Positions 18,208 through 27,678 of a stretch of 56,470 bases of DNA are shown here, piece after piece. The first letter of the stretch is position 1; each line of letters opens with the position of its first letter. The stretch is from Lactobacillus kimbladii (lineage in GTDB: Bacteria > Bacillota > Bacilli > Lactobacillales > Lactobacillaceae): NCBI RefSeq assembly GCF_014323605.1, contig NZ_SCMB01000008.1, positions 1 through 56,470 on the forward strand, read 5' to 3'. Under the pieces are notes generated by a model that did no database searches, was not told the DNA's origin, and saw nothing but the letters and a program-made list of their open reading frames with translations. Made by a program: the position numbers and the translations under genes.

Positions 18208-19073
18208 AAATACAATGTTTCGCTTAATATTTTGAAGCCAGCTTTTTCATAAATGTGAATTGCCGCTTTATTGTCAACATCAGCATTTAAAGCAAAAACG
18301 CTGCTGCCTTCCTTTTGCAAAATTGCAGTCATCTTTTTAATAAAAAAAGTGCCAAAACCTTGTCCACGAAATGGCTTATCAATAAACAATCCGAAGAAAT
18401 AGTCCTCATTTTCACCATGATCCACAGCACAATAGCCAGCAACTTCATTTACTTTTAATAAAATAAAGCTTTTAGTATTTTTATCTGCCAGGGAATTCTT
18501 GATATATTTAGTAGAAGTTTCAACATCTTCCCCAAATGCACGGCTGTGAGCCTTAGCAACTTGATCAACATAGCTCATTGTTAAAGGCTTAACTGCTAGA
18601 ACTTGGTTTAATTTGTCAGTCTTTTCAATCATTACTGGTTCTACAGTTCGCATATAATAATCTGAATCTTCTGGAACAACTTTTAAACTCATATTTTTCA
18701 AAAAACTTGGATTTTTTTCTAAAAAGACTTTCTCTGTCACAAACACCCATTTGTGATAACCATATTGCACCATAATTCTTTTCGCATGCTCAAACATTCC
18801 TGTAGCAATCTGTTGTCTGCGAAATTCCGGAGCAACTTCTAAGTTGACTTCCACCTCTTCTTCAGGACACTCATCTGCATATAGCATGGTTAACCCAACT
18901 AACTTATTTTCATCATAAGCCAAAATGAAAGTTGGCATATCTTGAAAATAATTAAATTGATTACTTAAGTAAAAATTTGAATAAGTTTTATCAGCTTTTT
19001 TTACTTTTTCAGTTAGTTCATTTGCCTGTCTAATTTCTTTTTCATTCAAAGTTACTTTTTCAACAAGTATCAT
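18189..19073 (-). CDS. Tandem-GNAT N-acetyltransferase
   Basis: A 294-residue protein with two GNAT-like halves. The N-terminal half has VNLEVAPEFRRQQIATGMFEHA, a variant acetyl-CoA loop. The C-terminal half has the clearer motif A, FIDKPFRGQGFGTFFIKKM, followed by LNADVDNKAAIHIYEKAGF. It should transfer acetyl from acetyl-CoA to an amine; the substrate cannot be read from the sequence. Its ATG overlaps the recN stop (ATGA), so it is translated with recN. Its stop codon lies in a terminator hairpin shared with the convergent small gene. Confidence 0.8.
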   Translation of the reverse strand: MILVEKVTLNEKEIRQANELTEKVKKADKTYSNFYLSNQFNYFQDMPTFILAYDENKLVGLTMLYADECPEEEVEVNLEVAPEFRRQQIATGMFEHAKRIMVQYGYHKWVFVTEKVFLEKNPSFLKNMSLKVVPEDSDYYMRTVEPVMIEKTDKLNQVLAVKPLTMSYVDQVAKAHSRAFGEDVETSTKYIKNSLADKNTKSFILLKVNEVAGYCAVDHGENEDYFFGLFIDKPFRGQGFGTFFIKKMTAILQKEGSSVFALNADVDNKAAIHIYEKAGFKILSETLYLKSQES

Positions 19074-20758
19074 TTCTTCTTCCTTTTAAAACTTTTCATC
19101 AGGTCTTTAGCATTTTGCTTAGCTGCTTGTGTTACATCGCTTCCGGCCATCATTTCTGCAATCGCAGTCACTGTTTCCTCTTGAGTTAATGGACCTATTT
19201 GGGTGTATGTAGCACCATCTTCAACTTTTTTTGCTACTAAATATTTTTGATCACTAGCAGCAGCAACTTGTGGTGAGTGTGTTATGGCGATTACTTGCTT
19301 ATTTTCTCCAATTGAGTGCAATTTTTGACCTATTGCTGCTGAGACACGGCCAGAAACCCCAGTATCAATTTCATCAAAAATCATTGTGCCTACAGGTTCA
19401 ACTTTACTGAAAATTGCTTTTAATGCCAGTATCAGCCGTGATTGCTCACCACCAGATACAATTTTGACTAATGGCATTAATTCCTCACCCGGATTTGGTG
19501 CAATTAAAAATACAATATTATCCGTACCTTTGCTGGTGAAACTTTTTGTTGTCGAAAAATCAATCCTAAAACGAGCTTTTGCCATATATAAATCCGCTAA
19601 TTCCTGTTTGATTTTACTTTCAAGTGTTGCGGCTACTTTTTTCCTCGTCTCATGAAGATTTTGTGCTTCAGTTTTGAGTTTTTCTTCCAGAATATTAAGC
19701 CGCTTTTGCAACTTTTCTTCATCGAGTCCACCTGTCTCGTATTGACTCAATTCTTTTTGAATTTTGGCATAAAAGGCAAAAACATCTTCTAATGAAGGAC
19801 CATATTTTTTCTTCAATGAATTAAGCAAATCTAACCTGTTTGAAACGTATTGAAATCTTTCCTCATCAAAATCCATTTCATCAAGTACATTTGATAATTC
19901 ACTCCGGGCATCACTTAAAGCAAAAACTCCATCGTCAATAGTCTTGGCAATATCTTTGAATTTAGCGCCATATTCCGTTAACTCGTTGGCTGCTCCTTGA
20001 GCATTACCCAACAGAGTTTCAATGCCATGGTCTTCATCATCATATAATTGCATTAAATAGTTAGCAGTATCGACAATTTTTTGGTAGTTATTTAGTTCGT
20101 TATATTCTTCTTCAAGCTGATCATCTTCATGAGGATCTTGCAGGTCTGCTTTGGACAATTCATCATTTTGAAAGGATAATATATCTTGTTTTTGGGCTAA
20201 TTCCTGGGCATCTTTATGCAAATGATTAATTCGAGAAGTTAATTCTTGCCATTTTTGAAAATTTTCCTGGTAAATATTAAGTTCCTCTTTAAAATCGACT
20301 GGAGCATAATTATCAACCAAATCAATTTGCCTATCCTGATCCATCAATATTTGTTGATCATTTTGACCATGAATATCAACTAAAAAATTTCCTAATTCCT
20401 TTAATACATTGATGGTAGTCAATTGTCCATTTATGCGAACAATATTTCTTCCCTTAGCAGCTATTTCCCGGCTGATAATTAATTGCTTATCCGCATCAGG
20501 TATACCGTACTTTTCGCAAATTGCAGCAATTTTTTTAGATTCATGATCAATAGCAAATAAGCCTGTAATGACAGCCTTTTTCTCACCGCTACGGATCATT
20601 TCTTTTTGACTGCGACTCCCCATTAGTAATGAAACTGCATCGATAATAATTGATTTACCTGCTCCAGTTTCACCTATTAGCACGGTCATATTTTCTTGAA
20701 AGCGAACCTTCAATGCTTTAATAATTGCAAAATTTTTAATATCCAGTTCAACTAACAT
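19070..20758 (-). CDS. recN: DNA repair ATPase RecN
   Basis: SMC-like protein that tethers DNA ends during double-strand-break repair. Walker A IGETGAGKSIIIDA near residue 30; a long coiled-coil middle rich in Leu, Glu and Asn (about 160-350); ABC signature SGGEQSRLILALK; Walker B MIFDEIDTGVSG; and a late ITHSPQVAA H-loop. 562 residues, standard. It follows tlyA by nine bases; in many Bacillota argR lies between these two genes and it is absent here. Confidence 0.95.
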   Translation of the reverse strand: MLVELDIKNFAIIKALKVRFQENMTVLIGETGAGKSIIIDAVSLLMGSRSQKEMIRSGEKKAVITGLFAIDHESKKIAAICEKYGIPDADKQLIISREIAAKGRNIVRINGQLTTINVLKELGNFLVDIHGQNDQQILMDQDRQIDLVDNYAPVDFKEELNIYQENFQKWQELTSRINHLHKDAQELAQKQDILSFQNDELSKADLQDPHEDDQLEEEYNELNNYQKIVDTANYLMQLYDDEDHGIETLLGNAQGAANELTEYGAKFKDIAKTIDDGVFALSDARSELSNVLDEMDFDEERFQYVSNRLDLLNSLKKKYGPSLEDVFAFYAKIQKELSQYETGGLDEEKLQKRLNILEEKLKTEAQNLHETRKKVAATLESKIKQELADLYMAKARFRIDFSTTKSFTSKGTDNIVFLIAPNPGEELMPLVKIVSGGEQSRLILALKAIFSKVEPVGTMIFDEIDTGVSGRVSAAIGQKLHSIGENKQVIAITHSPQVAAASDQKYLVAKKVEDGATYTQIGPLTQEETVTAIAEMMAGSDVTQAAKQNAKDLMKSFKRKKK

Positions 20759-20767
20759 TTTTTTCTC

Positions 20768-21580
20768 CTAAAGATTGGCAATAGCCTGAGCAACTAAATC
20801 TTCTGGGTTCCCAGACCATATTAATTTACCACCATCTTTTTCGTCTTTTTGTAGATGTATCAAAAACTCAATATTGCCTTTACCACCTTTTATTGGTGAA
20901 TAATCAAGGCTGAGCACGTTAAAGCCATTAGCCCTTGCCTGATCAATGGTATGTCTGATAACGGCACAATGGACATCATGATCATGTACTATGCCATGTT
21001 TACCGACATGTTCTGGACCAGCTTCAAATTGAGGCTTTATCAGACAAACTGCTTCACATTTATCTTTTAGAATCTGAAACATTGGCGGCATAATTAAATC
21101 TAAAGAAATAAAGGAAACATCAGTCATTGCAAAATCAGGCTGACCATGAGTAAAATCTTCAGGCTTACTGTAACGAAAATTTTGCTTCTCCATTACTATA
21201 ACACGCGGATCATCACGCAATTGCCAAGCAAGTTGATTGTAGCCTACATCGAGGGCATAAACCATCTTAGCCTTATTTTGTAAAGCGACATCAGTAAATC
21301 CCCCAGTAGAAGCACCGATGTCTAGACAAATTTTATTGGTCAAGTCAATTTGAAAAGATCTTAAGGCCTTAGCCAGTTTAAAACCACCCCTTGAGACATA
21401 CTTTTTATCCGATTTTTTTACAAAAAACTTTTCATCAACCGGTAAGTTAGTACCACTTTTATCAATTCTCTGATGATTATGATCTGATACTAACCCTGCC
21501 ATGATCGCCCGTTGAGCCTGAGTTCGAGAATGAAACATGCCTTGTCTGACTAATAATACATCCGCTCTCTCTTTGACCAT
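20768..21580 (-). CDS. tlyA: TlyA-family rRNA 2'-O-methyltransferase
   Basis: An N-terminal S4 RNA-binding domain (RADVLLVRQGMFHSRTQAQR) is followed by an FtsJ-like methyltransferase domain with the SAM loop DIGASTGGFTDVAL, the LDVGYNQLAW segment and a catalytic-type lysine in LIKPQFE. At 270 residues it has the length of the TlyA/YqxC family, which methylates 16S or 23S rRNA and in some species acts as haemolysin. It starts directly after the ispA stop codon, as in the classic ispA-tlyA-recN order. Confidence 0.9.
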   Translation of the reverse strand: MVKERADVLLVRQGMFHSRTQAQRAIMAGLVSDHNHQRIDKSGTNLPVDEKFFVKKSDKKYVSRGGFKLAKALRSFQIDLTNKICLDIGASTGGFTDVALQNKAKMVYALDVGYNQLAWQLRDDPRVIVMEKQNFRYSKPEDFTHGQPDFAMTDVSFISLDLIMPPMFQILKDKCEAVCLIKPQFEAGPEHVGKHGIVHDHDVHCAVIRHTIDQARANGFNVLSLDYSPIKGGKGNIEFLIHLQKDEKDGGKLIWSGNPEDLVAQAIANL

Positions 21581-22447
21581 TTACAATACCTTTTTATATA
21601 AATCAAGAAATCCAGCTAAAACATTCGCATCAACAGATTTTAAGCACTTTTGAGCATCAATCATTAAATCAGTCAGCTCTTTACGACTTCTTGAAATACC
21701 AAGCAAAGTCAAAGTATTATTTTTGCCGCTCTCTAAATCTTTATGAGTTTTTTTACCCGCTTCTGCAGAAGTTTCAACCACATCTACTAAATCATCATAA
21801 ATTTGATATGATCTTCCAAAATCTTCAGCAAACTGAATTAGCGTCTTTTTTTGAGAAGAATTAGCATCACCATATTCAACTGCCATTGCAACACACGCCT
21901 TAATTAAGCAACCTGTTTTTAACCACTCCATTTTATTAATAAATGCAGAATTGTTTGCGACACTATCATTATTGGTAGAATCAATGTCTAAATATTGTCC
22001 ACCAACCATGCCGTTAGGACCAACAGCTTGGGTAATTATTTTAACTAATTTAGCTGAATTACTGCCCTCAGAAATCCATTCAATACCCATTGGTAATAAA
22101 GCATCTCCAGCAAGGATGGCTTCAGCTTCCCCCCATTTTTTGTGACTCGTTAATTTTCCTCTGCGATAATCGTCATTATCCATAGCCGGCAAGTCATCAT
22201 GAATTAACGAATAAGTGTGAATCAGCTCAATTCCACTTGCAATCCTGACTTCTTCGTCATTTATTTTTACTTTAAGTGCGTCAAGCGTTGCTAAAAAAAG
22301 CAGGGAACGCAACCTTTTGCCTCCAGCCATTACTGAATAAGACATAATCTGACTTATTTTCCTGTCAGAAACTTCACTTTTTAAATGCTCTTTTAAGTAA
22401 CCATCTACTATCGGAGTCCATTTTTCTTTAAATTCTTTAAAAGTCAT
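21581..22447 (-). CDS. ispA: Short-chain polyprenyl diphosphate synthase (FPP type)
   Basis: Condenses DMAPP and IPP to geranyl and farnesyl diphosphate for undecaprenyl and quinone precursors. First aspartate motif in HDDLPAMDNDD, second in YDDLVDV; the arginines in GGKRLRSLL bind substrate. 288 residues. dxs, its neighbour in Bacillus, is absent, in keeping with lactobacilli that make IPP by the mevalonate route (inference). It lies twelve bases after xseB. Confidence 0.92.
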   Translation of the reverse strand: MTFKEFKEKWTPIVDGYLKEHLKSEVSDRKISQIMSYSVMAGGKRLRSLLFLATLDALKVKINDEEVRIASGIELIHTYSLIHDDLPAMDNDDYRRGKLTSHKKWGEAEAILAGDALLPMGIEWISEGSNSAKLVKIITQAVGPNGMVGGQYLDIDSTNNDSVANNSAFINKMEWLKTGCLIKACVAMAVEYGDANSSQKKTLIQFAEDFGRSYQIYDDLVDVVETSAEAGKKTHKDLESGKNNTLTLLGISRSRKELTDLMIDAQKCLKSVDANVLAGFLDLYKKVL

Positions 22448-22459
22448 GTCAAATCTTCT

Positions 22460-22702
22460 CTATTTTTCAGGTGCTGAAGCGTTATTAGGATCAAGCTTAT
22501 GTTCAGTTCCATCGCTGTCAATTAATTTAGCAACTGTTTCTTCTGCTTCTGTTAATTTTTTATTTAAATCGTTACTTAATTTTTTTCCAGCTTTAAACTG
22601 CTCAAGTGCATCCTCCAAAGGAATATCGCCTTTTTCTAAGTTATTAACAATTGTTTGTAATTCAGTCAATTCCTCTTCAAAATTATTTTTCTTGGTCGCC
22701 AT
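22460..22702 (-). CDS. xseB: Exodeoxyribonuclease VII small subunit
   Basis: Small helical subunit of ExoVII, which degrades single-stranded DNA from both ends. The 80-residue protein has the family core FEEELTELQTIVNNLEKGDI, then PLEDALEQFKAGKKL. Its start overlaps the end of xseA by 20 bases, so translation is coupled. Confidence 0.92.
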   Translation of the reverse strand: MATKKNNFEEELTELQTIVNNLEKGDIPLEDALEQFKAGKKLSNDLNKKLTEAEETVAKLIDSDGTEHKLDPNNASAPEK

Positions 22703-24050
22703 TTTTTTCTCTCCTTATTGAACTGATAACTGCTGTTGCTAATCCATCTTTAAATTTGATGCTGATTTCATCTTTAACCGCAATTTGACTTACGGAATTG
22801 ACCATTTTATTCTTCTGGTCTTTAACATACGCATATCCTCTTCGTAAAATTCTGTCGGGATCATAATCGTTAAGTTGTTGTTCTGTTTGGCCAAAAACAT
22901 TACGTTTTGCCTGTAAGAAATGTTCTGTATTAGCAACTAACCTCTGGTCATAAAAATCTGTTTGTTGCAAAAAAGACTTGATTTTTTTATTGGGACTGAC
23001 TGTAACCAGGCTTTGTTTTGCCAACTGGTAATTATGCCGTTTGCGTTCCAGCTGCCGCACCATATCATTATGAAGTCTGTCTCGCAAAAGATCTAAAGTT
23101 TGTGCTTGCTCATCATATAGTCTTGCAGGTTCTCTCATGATAACAGAATTATTAATGCGACTTAAGGCATCACGACGTACCCTAATTATGTTTTGTATAC
23201 TGGAAACAAGGCTGTTTTGCATTTGACGAATATTTATCAATTCATCTGGTAAATTAGGAGTGGCGTATTCGGCTGCAGCAGTTGGAGTCGCTGCTCTTAC
23301 ATCAGCAACTAAATCACATAGTGTAGTGTCAGTTTCGTGACCCACTGAAGAAATGACCGGCATTTTCATATCAAAAACCTGTCGTACTACGTTTTCCTCA
23401 TTAAAGGGCCATAGATCTTCAAGCGAGCCCCCACCTCTACCAATGATCATAACATCATATTTATCTTTAAACTGAGCTATTTGCTTCATTGACGCTATTA
23501 GTGAATCAGCGGCAGAATCTCCCTGAACTTGAGCTGGAAACAAGTCCACTTCTGCATGGGGAAATCTCCTGTTCACGGTTACTAAGATATCATGAATTAC
23601 TGCACCAGAAGCACTTGTTACAACAGCAATATAATCTGGATAACGAGGAAGCGGCTTTTTATACCTTTGGTCAAAAAGTCCCTCACTAGCCAGCTTTTTT
23701 TGCAATTGCTGTAATTGTTCATATAATGCCCCTAATCCTGCAGGTTCCATCGATTCCGCATAAAACTGGTAAGAACCCTGAGGTCCGTATACGCTAACAT
23801 AGCCAGTTATATATACTTTCATACCTTCCTCAGGTTTAAATTTCACTTTATCGAAATACGAGCGAAACATAACCACATTAATTTTAGATTTTTCATCTTT
23901 TAGTGAAAAATACTGGTGTGAATTGCGCCGATAACGAAAATTAGACAGTTCACCTTGAAGAAATACTTTATGCAAATAAGGATCATTTTTAAATTTTTGA
24001 GTTATATAGTAATTCAAATCCGAAACTGTTAGGTACTTACTGCTTTCCAT
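22683..24050 (-). CDS. xseA: Exodeoxyribonuclease VII large subunit
   Basis: Catalytic subunit of ExoVII. An N-terminal OB fold (LTVSDLNYYITQKFKND; VFLQGELSNFRYRRNSHQYF) is followed by the nuclease domain with VVTSASGAVIHDILVTVNRR, IIGRGGGSLEDLWPFNEE and SSVGHETDTTLCDLVAD. A helical C-terminal region and a late RILRRGYAYVKD segment complete it. 455 residues. It overlaps both folD (14 bases) and xseB. Confidence 0.94.
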   Translation of the reverse strand: MESSKYLTVSDLNYYITQKFKNDPYLHKVFLQGELSNFRYRRNSHQYFSLKDEKSKINVVMFRSYFDKVKFKPEEGMKVYITGYVSVYGPQGSYQFYAESMEPAGLGALYEQLQQLQKKLASEGLFDQRYKKPLPRYPDYIAVVTSASGAVIHDILVTVNRRFPHAEVDLFPAQVQGDSAADSLIASMKQIAQFKDKYDVMIIGRGGGSLEDLWPFNEENVVRQVFDMKMPVISSVGHETDTTLCDLVADVRAATPTAAAEYATPNLPDELINIRQMQNSLVSSIQNIIRVRRDALSRINNSVIMREPARLYDEQAQTLDLLRDRLHNDMVRQLERKRHNYQLAKQSLVTVSPNKKIKSFLQQTDFYDQRLVANTEHFLQAKRNVFGQTEQQLNDYDPDRILRRGYAYVKDQKNKMVNSVSQIAVKDEISIKFKDGLATAVISSIRREKNGDQEK

Positions 24051-24888
24051 TATTTCTCCTTGTCAACTGAACAACTTGTTCCATGAGAGACTCCACGGTT
24101 AGAGGACCAATCCCTCCTGGAACAGGCGTAATAAAACTCGCAATTGGAGCAACATGGTCAAAATCAACATCGCCAACTATGTTGCCATTAACTCGACTTA
24201 TTCCTACATCAACAATGACTGCATTTTTCTTAATCATATTCGCCTTTACTAATTTGGGGTGCCCTGTTGCCGAAACTAATATATCAGCTCGCTTAGTATA
24301 TTCAGCCAAATTTTTAGTCTTCAAATGTAGAATAGAAACTGTTGCGTCCCTCTCAAGCATCAATGCAGCCAAAGGTTTACCTACAATGCTGCTTCTACCT
24401 ATAATCACAGCATTCTTACCCCTTAAACTGATATGATAATGATCTAGTAAAGCTAAAATACCATGTGCAGTTGCAGGTTCTACAAAATGATCTCCTTGCC
24501 ACAAGCGTCCTATATTAGCTGGTGTCAGACAATCGACATCTTTTTCAGGAGCAATAGCTGCTAAAGCCTCATTTAAAATAATTTGCTTCGGTACTGGCAG
24601 TTGAATCATAATGCCGTTAACATTTTTGTCATGATTAAGTTTATCAATAAGTTCTAATAATTCTTTCTGTGAAACAGTTACGGGTAGTTGGAACAATTTT
24701 TGTTCAATTCCTGTTTGATCTGCGCGTCTTTTTTTGGTTTTCAGGTAAATTAGGCTACTAGGGTCTTGACCAATATTAATTACGCAAAATAGTGGTTGTA
24801 TTTTCAACTTCTTCAAATTTAATACTTGTTTTTGAAGAAGATCTGCACGAAAATTAGCTAACTTTTTGCCATCTAAAAGTTGACCCAT
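24037..24888 (-). CDS. folD: Methylene-THF dehydrogenase / cyclohydrolase
   Basis: Bifunctional enzyme interconverting 5,10-methylene-THF and 10-formyl-THF, the formyl donor used by Fmt. Catalytic-type Lys in YLKTKKRRA; PVPKQI and DVDCLTPANIG substrate segments; the Rossmann motif IIGRSSIVGKPLAALML; and the C-terminal TPVPGGIGPLTVESLM. 283 residues, normal. A terminator separates it from nusB upstream, so it may begin the folD-xseA-xseB-ispA-tlyA-recN run. Confidence 0.95.
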   Translation of the reverse strand: MGQLLDGKKLANFRADLLQKQVLNLKKLKIQPLFCVINIGQDPSSLIYLKTKKRRADQTGIEQKLFQLPVTVSQKELLELIDKLNHDKNVNGIMIQLPVPKQIILNEALAAIAPEKDVDCLTPANIGRLWQGDHFVEPATAHGILALLDHYHISLRGKNAVIIGRSSIVGKPLAALMLERDATVSILHLKTKNLAEYTKRADILVSATGHPKLVKANMIKKNAVIVDVGISRVNGNIVGDVDFDHVAPIASFITPVPGGIGPLTVESLMEQVVQLTRRNNGKQ

Positions 24889-24905
24889 TTTTCTTTTCCT
24901 TTTCT

Positions 24906-24934
24906 AAAAAAATAGTCGGCCTAAAGCCGACTAT
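24906..24934 (-). terminator. Terminator after nusB
   Basis: ATAGTCGGC and GCCGACTAT (24912-24934) pair perfectly around a five-base loop; a run of six T on the minus strand follows. Downstream folD must be reached by read-through or its own promoter. Confidence 0.82.
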
Positions 24935-24942
24935 AAGATATT

Positions 24943-25335
24943 TTAGACAAAGTTTGCCAACATACCATTAATAAATGGCTTATCTTTGGGATCAGCAAAC
25001 TCATCACATAAGTTCAAAGCTTCATTTACCGCAGCTTTTGGCTCAATTTCCTTACTGTATTTAATTTCATACAAAGCAACTTCCAAAATGGCCAACGAAA
25101 TTTGATTAATACGGTTAATACGCCAGTTCTTTTTCAAATAGCTGGCGAGTTCTCCTTTTAATTCATCCCGTTTTTCAATTACACCTTCAATTAATTCTTT
25201 TGAATAGGCAGAAAGTACTTTTAAATCAAGCATTGCAACAGTTTTAGCTTCAACTTCCTTAGCTGTATATTTTAAGTCCTGATTAGACAAATAAACAGCT
25301 TGCATTGCGACTCTACGACTCTCGTGTTGATTCAT
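24943..25335 (-). CDS. nusB: Transcription antitermination protein NusB
   Basis: Small helical protein that binds boxA RNA with S10 to support rRNA antitermination. The frame opens at 25350, but the ATG at 25335 is chosen: AAGGG lies five bases upstream and the product begins MNQHESRRVAMQAVYLSNQD, as in relatives. The C-terminal block EPKAAVNEALNLCDEFA is the family signature. 130 residues. It overlaps the 3' end of asp23 by 23 bases. Confidence 0.92.
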   Translation of the reverse strand: MNQHESRRVAMQAVYLSNQDLKYTAKEVEAKTVAMLDLKVLSAYSKELIEGVIEKRDELKGELASYLKKNWRINRINQISLAILEVALYEIKYSKEIEPKAAVNEALNLCDEFADPKDKPFINGMLANFV

Positions 25336-25771
25336 TTTTACCCTTTTCATCTATGTCGGAAAATAGCTGAGAGGTTCCGCTGCCATCTTCATTATCATCG
25401 TCTGGAAATTCAAGTCCGGTAACATGCACGTTAATTTCACTAAGAGTTAAATCGGTCATCTGTAAAACCTGTTGCTTTAAAGTCTTCTGCAAATCCATTG
25501 CTATTTCAGGCACATTTTTACCAGCTTCAATACTGACATAAACATCGGCAATCAAGTTATGTTCATCATCAATATTAACAGACACGCCTCTGCCACGATC
25601 TTCTCTTCCTAAAACACGGTTAATTCCGGACTTGACGTCACCGTGCATTTCGGCAACTCCATCTACTTTTTCGGCAGCGATGCCCATAATAACTTCAAGA
25701 ACGCTAGGATCAATTTCAATTTCTTCGCCGTTATTTTTATCATCTAAGACAATTTTTGAACTATCTGCCAT
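25313..25771 (-). CDS. Asp23/Gls24-family envelope stress protein
   Basis: A 152-residue protein with the Asp23 (DUF322) core: IDPSVLEVIMGIAAEKVDGV near residue 20, GINRVLGREDRGRGVSVNI, and a C-terminal VHVTGLEF. In Bacillus the same position before nusB is held by yqhY, linked to fatty-acid synthesis control; the accBC genes that precede it there are not present here. The acidic tail (FPDDDNEDGSG) is low-complexity. It follows efp closely, so efp-asp23-nusB may be one unit. Confidence 0.9.
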   Translation of the reverse strand: MADSSKIVLDDKNNGEEIEIDPSVLEVIMGIAAEKVDGVAEMHGDVKSGINRVLGREDRGRGVSVNIDDEHNLIADVYVSIEAGKNVPEIAMDLQKTLKQQVLQMTDLTLSEINVHVTGLEFPDDDNEDGSGTSQLFSDIDEKGKNESTRES

Positions 25772-25788
25772 TTTTTTACCTCGAAAAT

Positions 25789-26358
25789 TTATTTATTTGC
25801 GCGAGATACGTATGTACCATCGACAGTATTAATTACTAAAACGTCTCCTTCATTAATAAAGAAAGGTACGTTTACTACTAGACCCGTTTCCATAGTTGCA
25901 GGCTTTCCACCACCTGATGAAGTATCACCTTTAATATTAGGCTCAGTTTTGGCAACCGTCAATTCAACAGTATTCGGTAATTGAATTCCTAAGGTTTTGC
26001 CATCATGCATAATTACACTTACATTCATATTTTCCTTTAAAAACTTGGCTTCATCTTTTACTTGTTCATTAGGAATTGCCAACTGATCATAAGTGTTAGT
26101 GTCCATAAAAACGTAACTGGCGCCATCATTATATAGGTACTGCATAGATTTTGTTTCTATTTCTGCAGTTTCAACTTTTGCAGTAGAGCGGAAAGTATAT
26201 TCCTGTACAGCACCTGTGTTCAAACTCTTTAGCTTTGAGCGAACAAATGCACTACCCTTACCTGGTTTAACATGTTGAAATTCAACTATACGCCATAAGT
26301 CATTATTATACTTGATAGTCAAACCATTTTTAAATTCATTTACTGAAATCATTGTCAT
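25789..26358 (-). CDS. efp: Translation elongation factor P
   Basis: Helps ribosomes stalled on polyproline. Three beta-barrel domains in 189 residues. The modification loop [12 protein letters not shown] has the expected lysine; the C-terminal [16 protein letters not shown] and [15 protein letters not shown] are diagnostic. The first ATG (26358) has GAGG eight bases upstream and is preferred over the second ATG two codons later. Confidence 0.95.
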   Translation of the reverse strand: MTMISVNEFKNGLTIKYNNDLWRIVEFQHVKPGKGSAFVRSKLKSLNTGAVQEYTFRSTAKVETAEIETKSMQYLYNDGASYVFMDTNTYDQLAIPNEQVKDEAKFLKENMNVSVIMHDGKTLGIQLPNTVELTVAKTEPNIKGDTSSGGGKPATMETGLVVNVPFFINEGDVLVINTVDGTYVSRANK

Positions 26359-26430
26359 ATTGAGTACCTCATCTCCATAATATTATCTTACCAATTAGTA
26401 AGCGATTTTACTATAATTATTATTTATCTT

Positions 26431-27540
26431 TTATAAAGAAATTAAGTTGTCTTTAGGTAAAGTAGAAAGTGTCTCAGGGGTTTGATTATGAATTAAAATG
26501 TCATCTTCAATTCTGACACCGCCTTTATTCGGCAAATATATTCCTGGTTCAACTGTATGAACCATGTCATTTACGAGTTCTTGTTTGCCGAAAGGTAAAG
26601 CAGGTTGACATAATTCATGTATTTCTAATCCGATGCCATGACCAATCCCATGACCAAAATACTTTCCATATCCTTGTTCTGTAATGTAGCTTCTGGCTGC
26701 TCGATCAACATCGCTGCCATGATTGCCTGCAATAGCAACTTCAATACCACGCCTCTGTGCTTCATGAACAATTTCATAAATTTTGTGCATTTCCTGGTCA
26801 ACTTTGCCAACAGCAACAGTTCTGGTAATATCAGCAGCATAACCATGGTAAAACGCACCAAAATCAACCACAACCATATCACCATCTTCAATCATTTTAT
26901 CGCTGGCAACACCATGAGCCCATGCAGAACGCACCCCTGAGGCAATAATAGTATCAAAGCTAGGACCATCACCGCCATTAATTTTAAAATAGTAATCTAA
27001 TTTTGCTCCGATTTTCCGCTCAACAGCACCTGGCTTAATCAAAGGCAATATTTCATTAAAGCTATCCATTGAGATGTTAATCGCTTTACGCAACGTTTCT
27101 AATTCAAGTGCGTCTTTAACATTACGGACTTGTTCGACTAATTCCTCGCATATTTCGAAATCGATACCAGGGTTTAATCTTTGCAAGTTTGCAAACTCAA
27201 CTGCAGAAACGAATTCACCTTCGATTAAAACTTTTTTTAAATTTACCTCTTTTAATTGTTTAGAAATTTCAAGGTCTTGACCTTCTTTTTTCATTACCAC
27301 CTTAATTTCGCCTGGGGCCTCGGCTTTAATCTGATCGTCAAACCGTGAGTCAGAAAGCAAGATTCGATCTCCTTTTGAAGTTAAAATCAATTGAGCTTCT
27401 TCACCAGTAAAATTAGTCAAGTAACGATAATTTGCTTGGTTAAAAATTAACAGTCCATCGGCATTACGTTTTTTAATTAGTTCAGTAACCTTATTTATTC
27501 GCCTGTTAAGCAGCGTTAATAGTTCTTCCTTCTCAGTCAT
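26431..27540 (-). CDS. pepP: M24 metallopeptidase, Xaa-Pro aminopeptidase-like
   Basis: Cytosolic aminopeptidase of the pita-bread fold that releases N-terminal residues before proline. A creatinase-like N-terminal domain (about 1-130) precedes the catalytic domain with metal ligands in VVDFGAFYHGYAADITRT (two Asp), GHGIGHGIGLEIHE (His), TVEPGIYLP (Glu) and GGVRIEDDIL (Glu). Of two close start codons, 27540 is preferred because AGGAG lies nine bases upstream; the ATG at 27546 is only three bases from it. It precedes efp, a common Bacillota pair. PepQ-like prolidase specificity is possible. Confidence 0.88.
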   Translation of the reverse strand: MTEKEELLTLLNRRINKVTELIKKRNADGLLIFNQANYRYLTNFTGEEAQLILTSKGDRILLSDSRFDDQIKAEAPGEIKVVMKKEGQDLEISKQLKEVNLKKVLIEGEFVSAVEFANLQRLNPGIDFEICEELVEQVRNVKDALELETLRKAINISMDSFNEILPLIKPGAVERKIGAKLDYYFKINGGDGPSFDTIIASGVRSAWAHGVASDKMIEDGDMVVVDFGAFYHGYAADITRTVAVGKVDQEMHKIYEIVHEAQRRGIEVAIAGNHGSDVDRAARSYITEQGYGKYFGHGIGHGIGLEIHELCQPALPFGKQELVNDMVHTVEPGIYLPNKGGVRIEDDILIHNQTPETLSTLPKDNLISL

Positions 27541-27630
27541 ACCCATAATCTCCTGTATATCAATCTTTAACTTAATTTTAACCCTAAAAAGAGATACAAT
27601 ACTAACTTATTTTTACTAAATTAAAGCAGA

Positions 27631-27660
27631 AAAAAGACGAGAAGCATATGCTTTTCGTCT
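27631..27660 (-). terminator. Terminator after rpmA
   Basis: AGACGAGAAGCAT and ATGCTTTTCGTCT pair with one wobble. On the minus strand a T-rich run follows (27631-27634 and further). It closes the rplU-rpmA transcript. Confidence 0.8.
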
Positions 27661-27678
27661 TCTTGTTTAAGAACTAAA

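Noticed and set aside
22446..22721. 91-codon plus-strand frame over xseB
   Set aside because: Antisense shadow of xseB, which has clear family motifs and coupling to xseA.
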